NCBI RefSeq assembly: GCF_009707865.1
Contig: NZ_WMBA01000003.1
Coordinates: 162,597 to 226,596 of the forward strand
DNA length: 64,000 nt
Reading direction: 5' to 3'
Origin: Amycolatopsis pithecellobii
Lineage (GTDB): Bacteria > Actinomycetota > Actinomycetes > Mycobacteriales > Pseudonocardiaceae
Shown: piece by piece, positions 42,336-50,115 of the stretch
Numbering within the stretch: the first letter of the stretch is position 1
How the letters are laid out: every line of letters starts with the position of its first letter
The notes under the pieces: generated by a model
Seen by the model: only the letters and a program-made list of their open reading frames with translations
Told to the model about the DNA's origin: nothing
Databases searched by the model: none
Translations under genes and position numbers: made by a program

Positions 42336-42474
42336 GTCCCCGGCTGCCACCACGGTGCTTGAGCCGTGATCGTGTCCTCGGACCACGTGCGTCCCCATGT
42401 CCGTGCACTGTCTCTGTCATGGCTGGCAACGGTGAACCAAGCCGACGCGGGGATAGAGATCCGGCTCGCCGCAG

Positions 42475-42777
42475 TTGTCCGACTATTTGGGGGTGCTCGG
42501 CGGGACGGGGCTCACCGCCTATATCGGTCTGACCGAGATCGCTCCGGTGGCCAAGGGCGATGTGGTTTTCATCTCCGGTGCGGCGGGTGCGGTCGGGCTC
42601 GCGGCCGGATCGATGGCGCGAAGCGTGCCGGCCCCACGGGCGCGTAGCGCTGTGCGGGGCGATCTCCCAGTACAACTGGACAACGTGTCCGTGGCCATCG
42701 TCAAACGCTTGTCGCTCAAGGGTTTCATCGTGTTCGATCACCTGGACCGGCAGACCGTGTGGGAAAAACGCTGGTGA
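42475..42777 (+). pseudogene. Internally deleted NADP-dependent MDR oxidoreductase fragment
   Basis: The plus strand reads YLGVLGGTGLTAYIGLTEIA and GDVVFISGAAGAVG, the cofactor region of prostaglandin-reductase/CurA-type MDR proteins. It then jumps to pieces of the C-terminal region: GRVALCGAISQYN in another frame, followed by AIVKRLSLKGFIVFDHLDRQ back in the first. About two thirds of the gene is missing and at least two frame changes exist. Confidence 0.65.
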
Positions 42778-42897
42778 AACTCAGCTGATCCCTTCCACTT
42801 TCAACATATAGCCGACAGGGGGGCTTGCGGCAAGACCCGGGTCGTCCCTCAGAATGGCCGGCCGAAGGTCAGGACGAGGGGAAATGGGGACTCTGCA

Positions 42898-44115
42898 GTG
42901 CGTTTCTTGTTGACGACATGGGGATCGCGCGGGGACGTCGAACCGCTGGCGGGGCTCGCGGTGGCGTTGCGGGAACTGGGCGCCGAGGCGCAGGTGGCGG
43001 CGCCGCCGGATGAGGATTTCGCGGCGCTGCTGGCGCGTGCCGGCGTGCCGTTGGTGCCGCTCGGCCCGACGGTGCACTCGGTGGTGGCCAACCCGAAGCC
43101 GCCGACGCCGCAGGACGCGTTCAAGCTCGCACCCGCGCTGGTCGCCGCGCGGTTCGAGACGCTCAGCGCGGCGGCCGAGGGATGTGACGGGCTGCTGGCG
43201 ACCGGTCTGATGCCGGCCGGCGCCCGGGACGTCGCCGAGAAACGGGGCATCCCGTATGTGCTCGCGTGCTTCCATCTCCTCGGGCTGCCGTCGCGGCATT
43301 TCCCGCCGGGGAGGCGACCCGGCACACCGTCCCCGGAGGGCGAGACCGACAACCGGGTGCTGTGGGAGCAGGACGCGCAGCGGGTGAATGCCTTGTACGG
43401 CGAAGCACTCAACACCCATCGGGCGGCGATCGGCCTGCCACCGGTGGACAACGTCCGCGACCACGTCCTCACCGGGCAGCCGTGGCTCGCCGCGGACCCG
43501 GTGCTGTGTCCCTCGGAAGGCAGGACGGATCTCGACGTCGTGCAGACCGGGGCGTGGATCCTGCCCGACGACCGTCCACTCCCGGATGGGCTGGAGGCGT
43601 TCCTGGACGCCGGCGCGCCACCGGTATATGTGGGCTTCGGCAGCATGGCCTCGTACATCCCCAAGGACATCGCCCAGGTGGCCATCGAGGCGGTCCGCGC
43701 GCAGGGCCGCCGGGTCCTCCTCGCCCGGGGCTGGGCCGAACTGACCCGGATCGACGACGCCGACGACTGCTTCGTCGTCGGTGAGGTGAACCAGCAGGCA
43801 CTGTTCCCGAGGGTGGCGGCCGTCGTGCACCACGGCGGCGCGGGCACCACCACGACCGCGGCCAGGGCCGGTGCGCCCCAGGTGATCGTGCCCCAGGTTG
43901 CGGACCAGCCGCATTGGGCCGCCCGGGTGGCCGAGCTGGGTATCGGGGTGGCACACGAGGGCCGGGCGCCGACGGTCGGCTCCCTGTCCGCCGCGCTCAC
44001 CACGGCCCTCACCCCGGAGATCCGGGCCGAAGCCAGGACGGTGGCCGGCACGATCCGTCCCGACGGGGCGACAGTGGCCGCGAAACTGCTCCTCGATATT
44101 TCTGCCCGGCACTAG
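42898..44115 (+). CDS. GT1-family glycosyltransferase (UDP-sugar-dependent, antibiotic GtfA/B-like)
   Basis: 405 residues with a GT-B fold. The N-terminal MRFLLTTWGSRGDVEPLAGLAVALRELG and C-terminal VVHHGGAGTTTTAARAGAPQVIVPQVADQPHWAARVAELGIG, the nucleotide-sugar-binding block, are characteristic of actinomycete natural-product and macrolide-inactivating glycosyltransferases. GTG 42898 follows GGGGA. It stands alone between a patch of gene remnants and a convergent reductase whose stop overlaps its own. It may glycosylate a toxic small molecule; no biosynthetic cluster is adjacent. Confidence 0.9.
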   Translation: MRFLLTTWGSRGDVEPLAGLAVALRELGAEAQVAAPPDEDFAALLARAGVPLVPLGPTVHSVVANPKPPTPQDAFKLAPALVAARFETLSAAAEGCDGLLATGLMPAGARDVAEKRGIPYVLACFHLLGLPSRHFPPGRRPGTPSPEGETDNRVLWEQDAQRVNALYGEALNTHRAAIGLPPVDNVRDHVLTGQPWLAADPVLCPSEGRTDLDVVQTGAWILPDDRPLPDGLEAFLDAGAPPVYVGFGSMASYIPKDIAQVAIEAVRAQGRRVLLARGWAELTRIDDADDCFVVGEVNQQALFPRVAAVVHHGGAGTTTTAARAGAPQVIVPQVADQPHWAARVAELGIGVAHEGRAPTVGSLSAALTTALTPEIRAEARTVAGTIRPDGATVAAKLLLDISARH

Positions 44116-45161
44116 ACCACGAACTCGGCGCCGGCGGCCAGCGCCACCTGGGGGCCGAAGAGCCTGGCCGGGGTGAACGCACCGGGGCGGCCCTCGCCTT
44201 TGGCCAGGCGCAGGGCCACCTCGGTGACGGAGCCGACGGTGAACGTCATGCCGTCGCCGGTGCGCAGCCAGCCCTCACGCACGCGACCGGAGGGCCATTC
44301 GACTCGGGCGCGGCCCCAGGACGATCGGCGCGGGCGTTCCTTGGCCGTGGTCGACGTGACGCGGGCGAGCCGCCGGGTGGCGAAGCCGGCCAGGCCGGGC
44401 AAACGCAGCACGGCACCGATCGCCGGCAGAGCCGCCCGGACGACCGGGTTGGCCGGGGCGAGAGCCGAGGCGCCGATCACCGACAGGGCACCGCTGGCCT
44501 GCCACGCCGCGAAAAGCTCGCCGCCACCCACGGAAGCGGTGGTGACCACATCGCCGTCCGGGGTGGTCGAGCGCTCAGCGGCCCGGCCGGCCCGGGCACG
44601 GACCATCCGGCCCTGCCGCACCTCGCGGCCGCCGTCGAGCAACGCGTGCACGATGGTGGCGGCCAGGGCTTCGCCGAGGGCGCCGGGTTCGATCGCGACT
44701 GACGCGACGGCGTCGACGCGAACTCGCGAAGGTTTTTCCCCGGCCGCCAGCAGATGCAGCAGGATGCTTTCGGTTGCTAGCACGCCGAAGCCCGCCCCGG
44801 AGACCAGCGTGCGACCGGTCGCCGCCGCTTCCCGGTCCATGCCGTGGAGCTGTTCGAACGCGCTCAGTTCGTTGCCGACGTCGACGTAGTGGGTGCCCGG
44901 CGGGCAGGCCCGTGCCACCCGCGACGCCGTGACCGCGAAGGGGCCCACCGTGTTGATCACGACGCTCGGTGCCTCGGTGGCCAGCCGCGCGCAGACCTCG
45001 TCGAGCGAGCCGGTCACCGCCCGGGCGTCCGGACTCACCTGGGTCAGCCGCTCCCGGTCGCGGCCGCTCACCACCACCTCGGCGCCCGCCTGCCGCAGCC
45101 GCTCCACCGCCTCCCGGCCGACCCGTCCCGTCGCGCCGAGCACCCAGATCTCACCGGTCAT
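44112..45161 (-). CDS. Saccharopine dehydrogenase-like NAD(P)-binding protein
   Basis: 349 residues. The N-terminal Rossmann motif is WVLGATGRVGREAVERL, followed by VVINTVGPFAVTASRVARAC and HYVDVGNELSAFEQL, typical of the trans-acting enoyl reductase/saccharopine-dehydrogenase-like family in actinobacteria. The physiological reaction of most members is unknown. ATG 45161 follows GGAGG at 6 bases. It is divergent from a TetR regulator across several TGACA/TGTCA half-sites. Confidence 0.85.
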   Translation of the reverse strand: MTGEIWVLGATGRVGREAVERLRQAGAEVVVSGRDRERLTQVSPDARAVTGSLDEVCARLATEAPSVVINTVGPFAVTASRVARACPPGTHYVDVGNELSAFEQLHGMDREAAATGRTLVSGAGFGVLATESILLHLLAAGEKPSRVRVDAVASVAIEPGALGEALAATIVHALLDGGREVRQGRMVRARAGRAAERSTTPDGDVVTTASVGGGELFAAWQASGALSVIGASALAPANPVVRAALPAIGAVLRLPGLAGFATRRLARVTSTTAKERPRRSSWGRARVEWPSGRVREGWLRTGDGMTFTVGSVTEVALRLAKGEGRPGAFTPARLFGPQVALAAGAEFVV

Positions 45162-45179
45162 CTTCGCCTCCCTCAGCCA

Positions 45180-45225
45180 TGACACGTCATGTCATCACTA
45201 TGACATAGCACGACACGACATGTCA
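45180..45225. promoter_or_regulatory. TGACA/TGTCA operator array
   Basis: TGACA-N5-TGTCA at 45180-45194 is a perfect inverted repeat. A second pair, TGACA at 45201-45205 and TGTCA at 45221-45225, encloses the palindrome GACATGTC (45217-45224). The array fills the 81-base divergent gap and is the likely target of the TetR at 45243. Confidence 0.65.
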
Positions 45226-45242
45226 TCACTAGAATCCGGCGC

Positions 45243-45827
45243 ATGGGTCGATGGCAGCCGGGTGCGCGGGAACGGCTCGAGCAGGCCGCGCTCGATCTCT
45301 TCCTCGAGCAGGGTTTCACCGAGACCACCGTGCCGCAGATCACGGCGCGGGCCGGGCTCACGACCCGGACGTTCTTCCGGTACTTCGCCGACAAACGTGA
45401 GGTGCTGTTCGCCGGCGAGGAGCTGCTGCCCGAGCGAGTGGCCCGCGTCATGGCCGAGGCCCCGCCGTCACTCGGCCCGATGGAGCTGATCACCGAGGGC
45501 CTGGCCCCGGCCGCGGCCGAGATCTTCGAGGGCCGCGGCCTCGACTACCTGCTACGCCGACGGGCCGCGATCGACGCCGAACCCGCCCTTCGTGAGCGCG
45601 AGCTGCGCAAGTTCTCGCTGCTGTCGGAGGCTCTGGAGCAGGGCTTCCGCGACCGCGGCGTCGACGACCTGACCGCCCAGCTGGCGGCCGAGATCGCCGG
45701 GACCACGTTCCGGCTGGCCGTGACCCGCTGGCTCAACCAGCACGGCGACCCCGACCTTCCGGCCACCATCAACCAGACCCTGGCGGCGATGAGGAACCTG
45801 ACGACGACGCCGGATCCAGCCGGGTGA
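45243..45827 (+). CDS. TetR-family regulator
   Basis: 194 residues. The HTH is GARERLEQAALDLFLEQGFTETTVPQITARAGLTTRTFFRYFADKREVLF; the TTRTFFRYF recognition helix is typical of a large actinobacterial subgroup. ATG 45243 is preceded by the TGACA operator array, and the divergent saccharopine-dehydrogenase-like gene is its likely target. Confidence 0.92.
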   Translation: MGRWQPGARERLEQAALDLFLEQGFTETTVPQITARAGLTTRTFFRYFADKREVLFAGEELLPERVARVMAEAPPSLGPMELITEGLAPAAAEIFEGRGLDYLLRRRAAIDAEPALRERELRKFSLLSEALEQGFRDRGVDDLTAQLAAEIAGTTFRLAVTRWLNQHGDPDLPATINQTLAAMRNLTTTPDPAG

Positions 45828-45899
45828 GGGTCACCGGGAAATCGGTTTGTTCCGGCTGCCCGGTCAGTGGATCCACCTCGGTTTCGTCGGTGAGGCTGT

Positions 45900-47063
45900 T
45901 CAGTTCGCGAGTACGCCGTCCAGCCAGTCGAAGGCGCGCTGGTGCCACAGCGCGAGGGCGCCCTCGTGGCAGTGCTCCCCGCCGCCTTCGTTCTCCGCGA
46001 AGACGAAGAGTTCCTTTGGGCAGGTCAGTGCGTCGTGGATCTGCTCTGGCTGGCCCTTGAAGAACTGATCGGCCTCGGCTTCCAGTACCAGCGTCGGGCA
46101 GCTGATCCGGTCGGCGATTCCCTGCATCGTGTACGACTTGGTCGCTTCCACCAGTTCCTTGGCGCTGTCGACGCCGAAGGTCCACAGGCCGTTGAGCACG
46201 GCCCACCGCGTCTGCGTGCTGACCTTCGCCAGCCCGTCGCGGCTGATGTCCGCATCGCCCAGCGAGAGCTGGTGGAAGGCTTCGTGTACGTCGTAGACGC
46301 CGTCGTGCAGAACGCAGGACGCCAGGCGGTGCTCGAACGCCGCCGCGCGGGCCGCGAGATAGCCGCCGAGACTGGTGCCGATCAACACGATCCGGTTCGC
46401 GTCGACCTCCGGCAACGTCAGGGCGTAGTCGACGACCGGGGTGACGGCCGCTTCCCAGTCCGGCCGGAAATGGATGCCCTGTTCGCGCAGGGCGCTGCCC
46501 TGACCGGGGCCGTCGAAGGCGAGCACGTGGTAGCCGCGTCGCAGCGCGCCGGCCGCCAGCGCCAGATAATCCTCCTCCAGAGTCGAGTCGTAACCACCGT
46601 GGTAGACCACCGTCGGCCGGGGCGCTCCGGAGTCGTCCACGAGGAACAGATATCCGGGCAAGGTGGTGTCCTCGAAGGGAATGCGCACCGGCCGGGCCGG
46701 GAAGTCGAACAGTTCCGCGGCATCGGCGAACGTCTTCCGCGAGGCGGCGGAAAGGCGGGCGGACTCGGCATCGTTGACCGGGTCGTCACGGCGGTAGAAG
46801 TCGGCGGTCCGGTAGTAGTTCGATGCGCGCAGCAGCGCCTCGCGCGCGCTGACCTTGTGCCCGGCCGCCAGCGCGGTCCGCCCGATGGCCTCCACCCGCT
46901 CGGCGGTCGCGGCCCATTCCGCCGACCAGGCCTGCTCGTCGCCTTCCGGGACCTGCCGGCACGTCACGAGCACTTCGCCGAGTTCGGCGCCACTGTAGGT
47001 GGCGTAGCCGGCGGCTCGCAGCGCCTCGAACGAGAACGACTCGTCCTCAAAGATGAACTTCAT
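45900..47063 (-). CDS. Alpha/beta hydrolase of the FrsA/dipeptidyl-peptidase-like esterase type
   Basis: 387 residues. An N-terminal helical cap (about 1-125, with SNYYRTADFYRRDDP) precedes the hydrolase domain: VVYHGGYDSTLEEDY, FDGPGQGSALREQG, and the nucleophile elbow IGTSLGGYLAARAA. LEAEADQFFKGQ and GGGEHCHEGAL supply the Asp and His. This layout is that of the 2,6-dihydropseudooxynicotine hydrolase/FrsA family. ATG 47063 begins MKFIFEDESFSF. It is divergent from a TetR gene with two operators between them. Confidence 0.88.
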   Translation of the reverse strand: MKFIFEDESFSFEALRAAGYATYSGAELGEVLVTCRQVPEGDEQAWSAEWAATAERVEAIGRTALAAGHKVSAREALLRASNYYRTADFYRRDDPVNDAESARLSAASRKTFADAAELFDFPARPVRIPFEDTTLPGYLFLVDDSGAPRPTVVYHGGYDSTLEEDYLALAAGALRRGYHVLAFDGPGQGSALREQGIHFRPDWEAAVTPVVDYALTLPEVDANRIVLIGTSLGGYLAARAAAFEHRLASCVLHDGVYDVHEAFHQLSLGDADISRDGLAKVSTQTRWAVLNGLWTFGVDSAKELVEATKSYTMQGIADRISCPTLVLEAEADQFFKGQPEQIHDALTCPKELFVFAENEGGGEHCHEGALALWHQRAFDWLDGVLAN

Positions 47064-47082
47064 CGCCTGCCCCAATCCGTCA

Positions 47083-47101
47083 GAACGAGACGGTCTCGTT
47101 C
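47083..47101. promoter_or_regulatory. Perfect TetR-type operator GAACGAGAC-G-GTCTCGTTC
   Basis: Nine-base arms with one central base, placed 20 bases from the hydrolase ATG in the divergent promoter. It shares the GAACG/CGTTC half-site with the repeat at 47137. Confidence 0.8.
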
Positions 47102-47136
47102 CTTCTTCCTCGGATGACGATAGTGACCCTTTCAAT

Positions 47137-47152
47137 GGAACGCAACCGTTCC
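47137..47152. promoter_or_regulatory. Second operator GGAACG-CAAC-CGTTCC
   Basis: A perfect 6-base inverted repeat with a 4-base spacer, 22 bases before the TetR ATG. Together with 47083-47101 it gives one operator near each divergent start. Confidence 0.65.
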
Positions 47153-47173
47153 GTCCGGGTTAGGATCGCGGCC

Positions 47174-47800
47174 ATGACGAAGCAAGACGCGCCGAAGCGG
47201 CGCACGAGCGGCGGAGCGGTGCTGCGGCAGGGAGTGACCGAGGCGATCGAAGCCGCCGCGTTCGCGGAACTGGGCGACAACGGCTACGCCCGCACGTCGA
47301 TGGACGCGATCGCACGGCGGGCAGGGGTGGGCAAGGCCGCGCTCTACCGGCGCTGGCCCTCCAAGGAGGCCATGCTGACCGACCTCATCGGGCACGCGGT
47401 GCGCGGATCCCTACCGCCCGCCCCGGACACCGGCGCCCTGCGCACAGATCTCCGCGAGATGCTCGGCCGTTTCCGCGATCAGCTCGGCAACCCGCTGGTC
47501 AGCCGGATCGGCCTCGGCCTACTCGCGGAGGCGGCGCACAGTGCCGCGCTCAACGATGCCCTGCAGGAACTGGTCGCCGTGCCGCGGCGCGCCGCGGCAC
47601 GGCGACTGGTGGAGGCGGCGATCGACCGTGGCGAGCTGCCGGCCGAACTCGACGCGGAACTCGCGATGGACCTGTTGGTGGCACCGCTGGGACTTCGCAT
47701 GCTGGTCATGGGCGGCCAGGCCGACGACACCTATCTGGAAACCCTCGCGCGGGCGATCGAGGCGGCCCTTCGCGCTGCCGTCCCGCCGGAACGAGCCTGA
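47174..47800 (+). CDS. TetR-family regulator
   Basis: 208 residues. The HTH is AIEAAAFAELGDNGYARTSMDAIARRAGVGKAALYRRWPSKEAML, with the ALYRRWPSK recognition helix of the AcrR-like TetR group. The C-terminal domain belongs to the TetR_C_16-like type. ATG 47174 is chosen over the upstream 47114 frame because that frame starts inside the operator region. It probably represses the hydrolase at 45900 and itself. Confidence 0.92.
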   Translation: MTKQDAPKRRTSGGAVLRQGVTEAIEAAAFAELGDNGYARTSMDAIARRAGVGKAALYRRWPSKEAMLTDLIGHAVRGSLPPAPDTGALRTDLREMLGRFRDQLGNPLVSRIGLGLLAEAAHSAALNDALQELVAVPRRAAARRLVEAAIDRGELPAELDAELAMDLLVAPLGLRMLVMGGQADDTYLETLARAIEAALRAAVPPERA

Positions 47801-47853
47801 GCGGATTTCACCAGGTGGGCCGCAAGCGCCGGTTCTTCATGGAAGTGGTTCGC

Positions 47854-48624
47854 TCAGCCGGCGAACCGGGCGAGGTGCGGGCGGATGAGCCGTTGCACGG
47901 CTATCGACGGCCCGACCCCGAGCTCTCGGTGCAGCTGAGACCTGTAGTGCTGGAAGTGCCTGATGGCCTCGGATGTGTTGCCCTCGCTCAGGTACGCACG
48001 CATGACCACGGCGTGGGCGCTGTCCCGGAAAGGCTCGAGAGTCGTCGCGGCGAGAGCGGCGCGCACCGCGTCGCTGGGTTGATCACCGCGGAGTAGCTGG
48101 TCGGCAAGGGTTTCCAGGGCGCGCACGTGCTGCAGCCGCACTCGCTCGCGCTCCACCAGCACCCAGTCGTCATACCAGCCAGGGAGCAGCTCGCCGTGCG
48201 AGGCGAGAATGTCGAGCACGCCGCGCTGGTCGGCCAGGGATTGCAGCCTGCTCTGGTCGAGGGGGTAGCGCGCGACCTCGGCCAGCTGGTGGACGTCCAC
48301 CGTGACGTCGGGGTGAAGGTCTACGTCGTGTCTGGTCGAGGTCAATAGTTCCGGTACATGGGAGCGGGCCCGCCACACCGCGGTGCGAAGGCTGGCCAGC
48401 GCGTTTTCCTGAGACTGCTCGGGCCACAATATGCCGGCCACATAGCCACGAGGCTGGCGTTGACGCAGCGCGAGGAAGGCGACGAGACGTTGGACGCCCG
48501 GTGCCAGTTCAATTCGTGAACCGCCGTGGCGCAGAGAAAATCCCCCGACGAGCGTGAGATGGCATCCCTCGCTGGGGTCCCCGGGTCTCAGCCATCTTCC
48601 TCGCTCGCTTCGTACGTCTCTCAT
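47854..48624 (-). CDS. SARP-type regulator (winged helix plus BTAD)
   Basis: 256 residues, the usual length of a small SARP. The OmpR-like DNA-binding domain (about 20-95) includes LTLVGGFSLRHGGSRIELAPGVQRLVAFLALRQ and LWPEQSQENALASLRTAVWRARS. The BTAD bundle (about 105-250) contains LLPGWYDDWVLVERERVRLQHVRALETLA and AYLSEGNTSEAIRHFQHYRSQLHRELGVGPS. SARPs activate natural-product clusters by binding heptamer repeats at 11-base periodicity. It faces away from the two small-peptide genes, whose promoter holds such a repeat. ATG 48624 follows AAGGAAG. Confidence 0.92.
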   Translation of the reverse strand: MRDVRSERGRWLRPGDPSEGCHLTLVGGFSLRHGGSRIELAPGVQRLVAFLALRQRQPRGYVAGILWPEQSQENALASLRTAVWRARSHVPELLTSTRHDVDLHPDVTVDVHQLAEVARYPLDQSRLQSLADQRGVLDILASHGELLPGWYDDWVLVERERVRLQHVRALETLADQLLRGDQPSDAVRAALAATTLEPFRDSAHAVVMRAYLSEGNTSEAIRHFQHYRSQLHRELGVGPSIAVQRLIRPHLARFAG

Positions 48625-48776
48625 CGTCTTCCTTTCTTTTCCTCACGCCGAGTGATGTGCGTGCCGTGCTCCCGGAGGGTGGGGACGAAAGTATGAAAGG
48701 GAGTCCAGTGTGGACAGCTGCTCCGCACGTTGCGCTGAGGACAACGGAACGGTGTGAATTGACACGCTGATTCTCG

Positions 48777-48791
48777 CCACACCGGGTGTGG
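48777..48791. promoter_or_regulatory. Inverted repeat CCACACC-G-GGTGTGG
   Basis: Perfect 7-base arms around one base, about 150 bases upstream of the SARP gene. The arms are too close for a hairpin loop, so a protein-binding site is more likely than a terminator. Confidence 0.4.
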
Positions 48792-49325
48792 CTGATCAAA
48801 GCGGTCGCCAAGGTGCAAACCGCCCCCTCCCACCGGTCAGGCACCTGTCAGGTTGTGTAGCTGATCGTCGAGGTCCGGGACGGTGGCCGCCGCCGGAAAT
48901 TCCCTCTCTTTTCCAGAGAAGTCGTCGACATGACCAAACCCCGGATCACGCTACCTCCCCGATTGCCGCGCATCAACGGGCAATGCGATCGCACGGCCAC
49001 GAGCGCGGAAGTTCATTCTTTTGAGGAGGTTCGGCATCCCGGTGCGTGGTATCTCGCTCAGAGTGTTTGTCCCGCAATGAGTTGGGGGACTTTCGTACAG
49101 CACGTGCAGGTTGCCCCGAGGGTGCGGACGACTATTGGGAGTCCGGTCACCCGGCACTGCATTCTGTGTTTTTTCACGGGTCTCGATGCCTTATGCGGGC
49201 AATTCGGGAGGCCGGTGCCATTCTCGGCGATTCGGGTTACAGGTCGCCATAATCACGGCCATTGTTCGTGAACAGCTTTCCCGTGTGTGGTGCGGGCCAC
49301 GGCCGGATTCGATCGCGGACTGGTT

Positions 49326-49343
49326 GTGACGGTGCGGTGACTG
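49326..49343 (+). promoter_or_regulatory. SARP-type heptamer direct repeat
   Basis: GTGACGG at 49326 and GTGACTG at 49337 are direct repeats with an 11-base start-to-start distance, the spacing bound by SARP regulators over the -35 region. They lie about 80 bases before the first peptide gene. Two copies can occur by chance, so this is suggestive only. Confidence 0.4.
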
Positions 49344-49419
49344 TCAGGGCTCTTACTGGTCGGGTGCACGGAATCCGCGTTGCACACAACCAGAAAGAAA
49401 TCCCGAGAGGAGAACGACA

Positions 49420-49602
49420 ATGACCGAATTCTCGATCCAGGAGCTGTCCCTGCAGGGTGCCGACCTGCTGCCCGCACGCGAGGCGCTGTCGACGTGGAAC
49501 ACGGCGACCATCAACGCTCTCAACGCCGCGCTCGCGGTGAACCACGGTTCGGGTCTCGCGGCGGCCAACGCCGAGCAGACCATCGTGGTCATCCAGAACT
49601 GA
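49420..49602 (+). CDS. Small precursor-like peptide A, 60 residues
   Basis: GAGAGGAG precedes ATG 49420 at 7 bases, a strong ribosome-binding site. An acidic N-terminal part (1-15) leads to LLPAREAL at 16-23. A 37-residue C-terminal part then follows, rich in Ala, Asn and Val (INALNAALAVN, LAAANAEQTIVVIQN), with no Cys and few Ser/Thr. It aligns without gaps to the next peptide at 21 of 60 identical positions. No family name is known to me. Conserved leader and variable hydrophobic core suggest a ribosomally made, processed peptide; the membrane protease downstream is the candidate processing enzyme. Confidence 0.8.
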   Translation: MTEFSIQELSLQGADLLPAREALSTWNTATINALNAALAVNHGSGLAAANAEQTIVVIQN

Positions 49603-49627
49603 CACCCTGGCCGACTACTCATCGCGA

Positions 49628-49666
49628 GCTGCCGGTCGATCATCACCGGGTGAGCATGCCGGCAGC
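49628..49666 (+). repeat. Inverted repeat between the two peptide genes
   Basis: GCTGCCGG at 49628-49635 and CCGGCAGC at 49659-49666 are perfect 8-base arms with a 23-base loop. It may be an RNA stem that stabilises or separates the two peptide transcripts. Confidence 0.4.
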
Positions 49667-49692
49667 CGCGACTAGTAACCAAGGAGATTTCC

Positions 49693-49875
49693 GTGACGGA
49701 TCACTCTCTGGCTCTGCTCGACGGCGAGTCGGCCGAGTTACTGCCCACCCGGCAGGCGCTCGGCGGTATCACCATCAACAACATCGTCGCTGTCAACCTC
49801 GCTATCGCGGTCAACGCGGGTGGCTGGCACAGCAACGCGATTGCTCTCGCCAACCAGTGGATCGGCGTCCGCTAG
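49693..49875 (+). CDS. Small precursor-like peptide B, 60 residues
   Basis: AAGGAG precedes GTG 49693 at 6 bases. LLPTRQAL occupies exactly residues 16-23 as in peptide A and is followed by GG. The C-terminal part reads ITINNIVAVNLAIAVNAGGW then HSNAIALANQWIGVR, again Asn/Ala/Val-rich and without Cys. Shared positions include I31, A33, N35, A37, A39-V40-N41 and G43. Equal length and leader with a divergent core are what tandem precursor duplication produces. It could also be one of two chains of a two-component peptide. Confidence 0.8.
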   Translation: MTDHSLALLDGESAELLPTRQALGGITINNIVAVNLAIAVNAGGWHSNAIALANQWIGVR

Positions 49876-49912
49876 CTGGCGACGCGGATGGCGAGATGGT
49901 GACGCCATCCCG

Positions 49913-49943
49913 CCCCGCCGGAGCCTAGGTGGCTCCGGCGGGG
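49913..49943 (+). terminator. Strong 13-bp hairpin after the peptide genes
   Basis: CCCCGCCGGAGCC at 49913-49925 pairs perfectly with GGCTCCGGCGGGG at 49931-49943 around a 5-base loop, starting 38 bases after the peptide B stop. It can end most transcripts after the peptides, so that the protease gene downstream is made at a lower level. Confidence 0.8.
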
Positions 49944-49953
49944 ACGGAGCACG

Positions 49954-49989
49954 CGGCGGGAGTGGCTTCTTCCGGAGTCGCTCCCGCCG
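49954..49989 (+). terminator. Second hairpin before the protease gene
   Basis: CGGCGGGAG at 49954-49962 pairs with CTCCCGCCG at 49981-49989 over an 18-base loop. It lies directly behind the first hairpin and adds to the attenuation before the protease gene. Confidence 0.5.
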
Positions 49990-50115
49990 TGTGATTCGCG
50001 CAGCGAGGCCGAGCCGCCGGACCGACCTGGTGCTCGGCGCCGACCGTGACACCCAGCACCCATTACCGCCGGGTCGAGGTCCGGCCGGTCGCGGGTGCGT
50101 GAGGAGGAAACCTCG

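Larger units (their letters stand above)
48625..49419. other. Long intergenic region between SARP and peptide genes
   Basis: 795 bases with no convincing gene. Small open frames exist (for example 48930-49271 on the plus strand), but their composition and lack of ribosome-binding sites argue against them. Visible elements are a perfect repeat CCACACC-G-GGTGTGG at 48777-48791 and the heptamer direct repeat at 49326. Its lower GC content suggests regulatory or decayed DNA. Confidence 0.5.

Noticed and set aside
48930..49271. 113-residue plus-strand open frame in the SARP/peptide gap
   Set aside because: There is no good ribosome-binding site, the composition is odd (several Cys, His and Arg clusters), and no family resembles it. 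It competes with several overlapping frames of equal quality.
49420..49875. Lanthipeptide, lasso peptide or thiopeptide precursors
   Set aside because: There is no Cys in either core, and no LanM/LanB, asparagine-synthetase-like lasso cyclase or YcaO gene is nearby.
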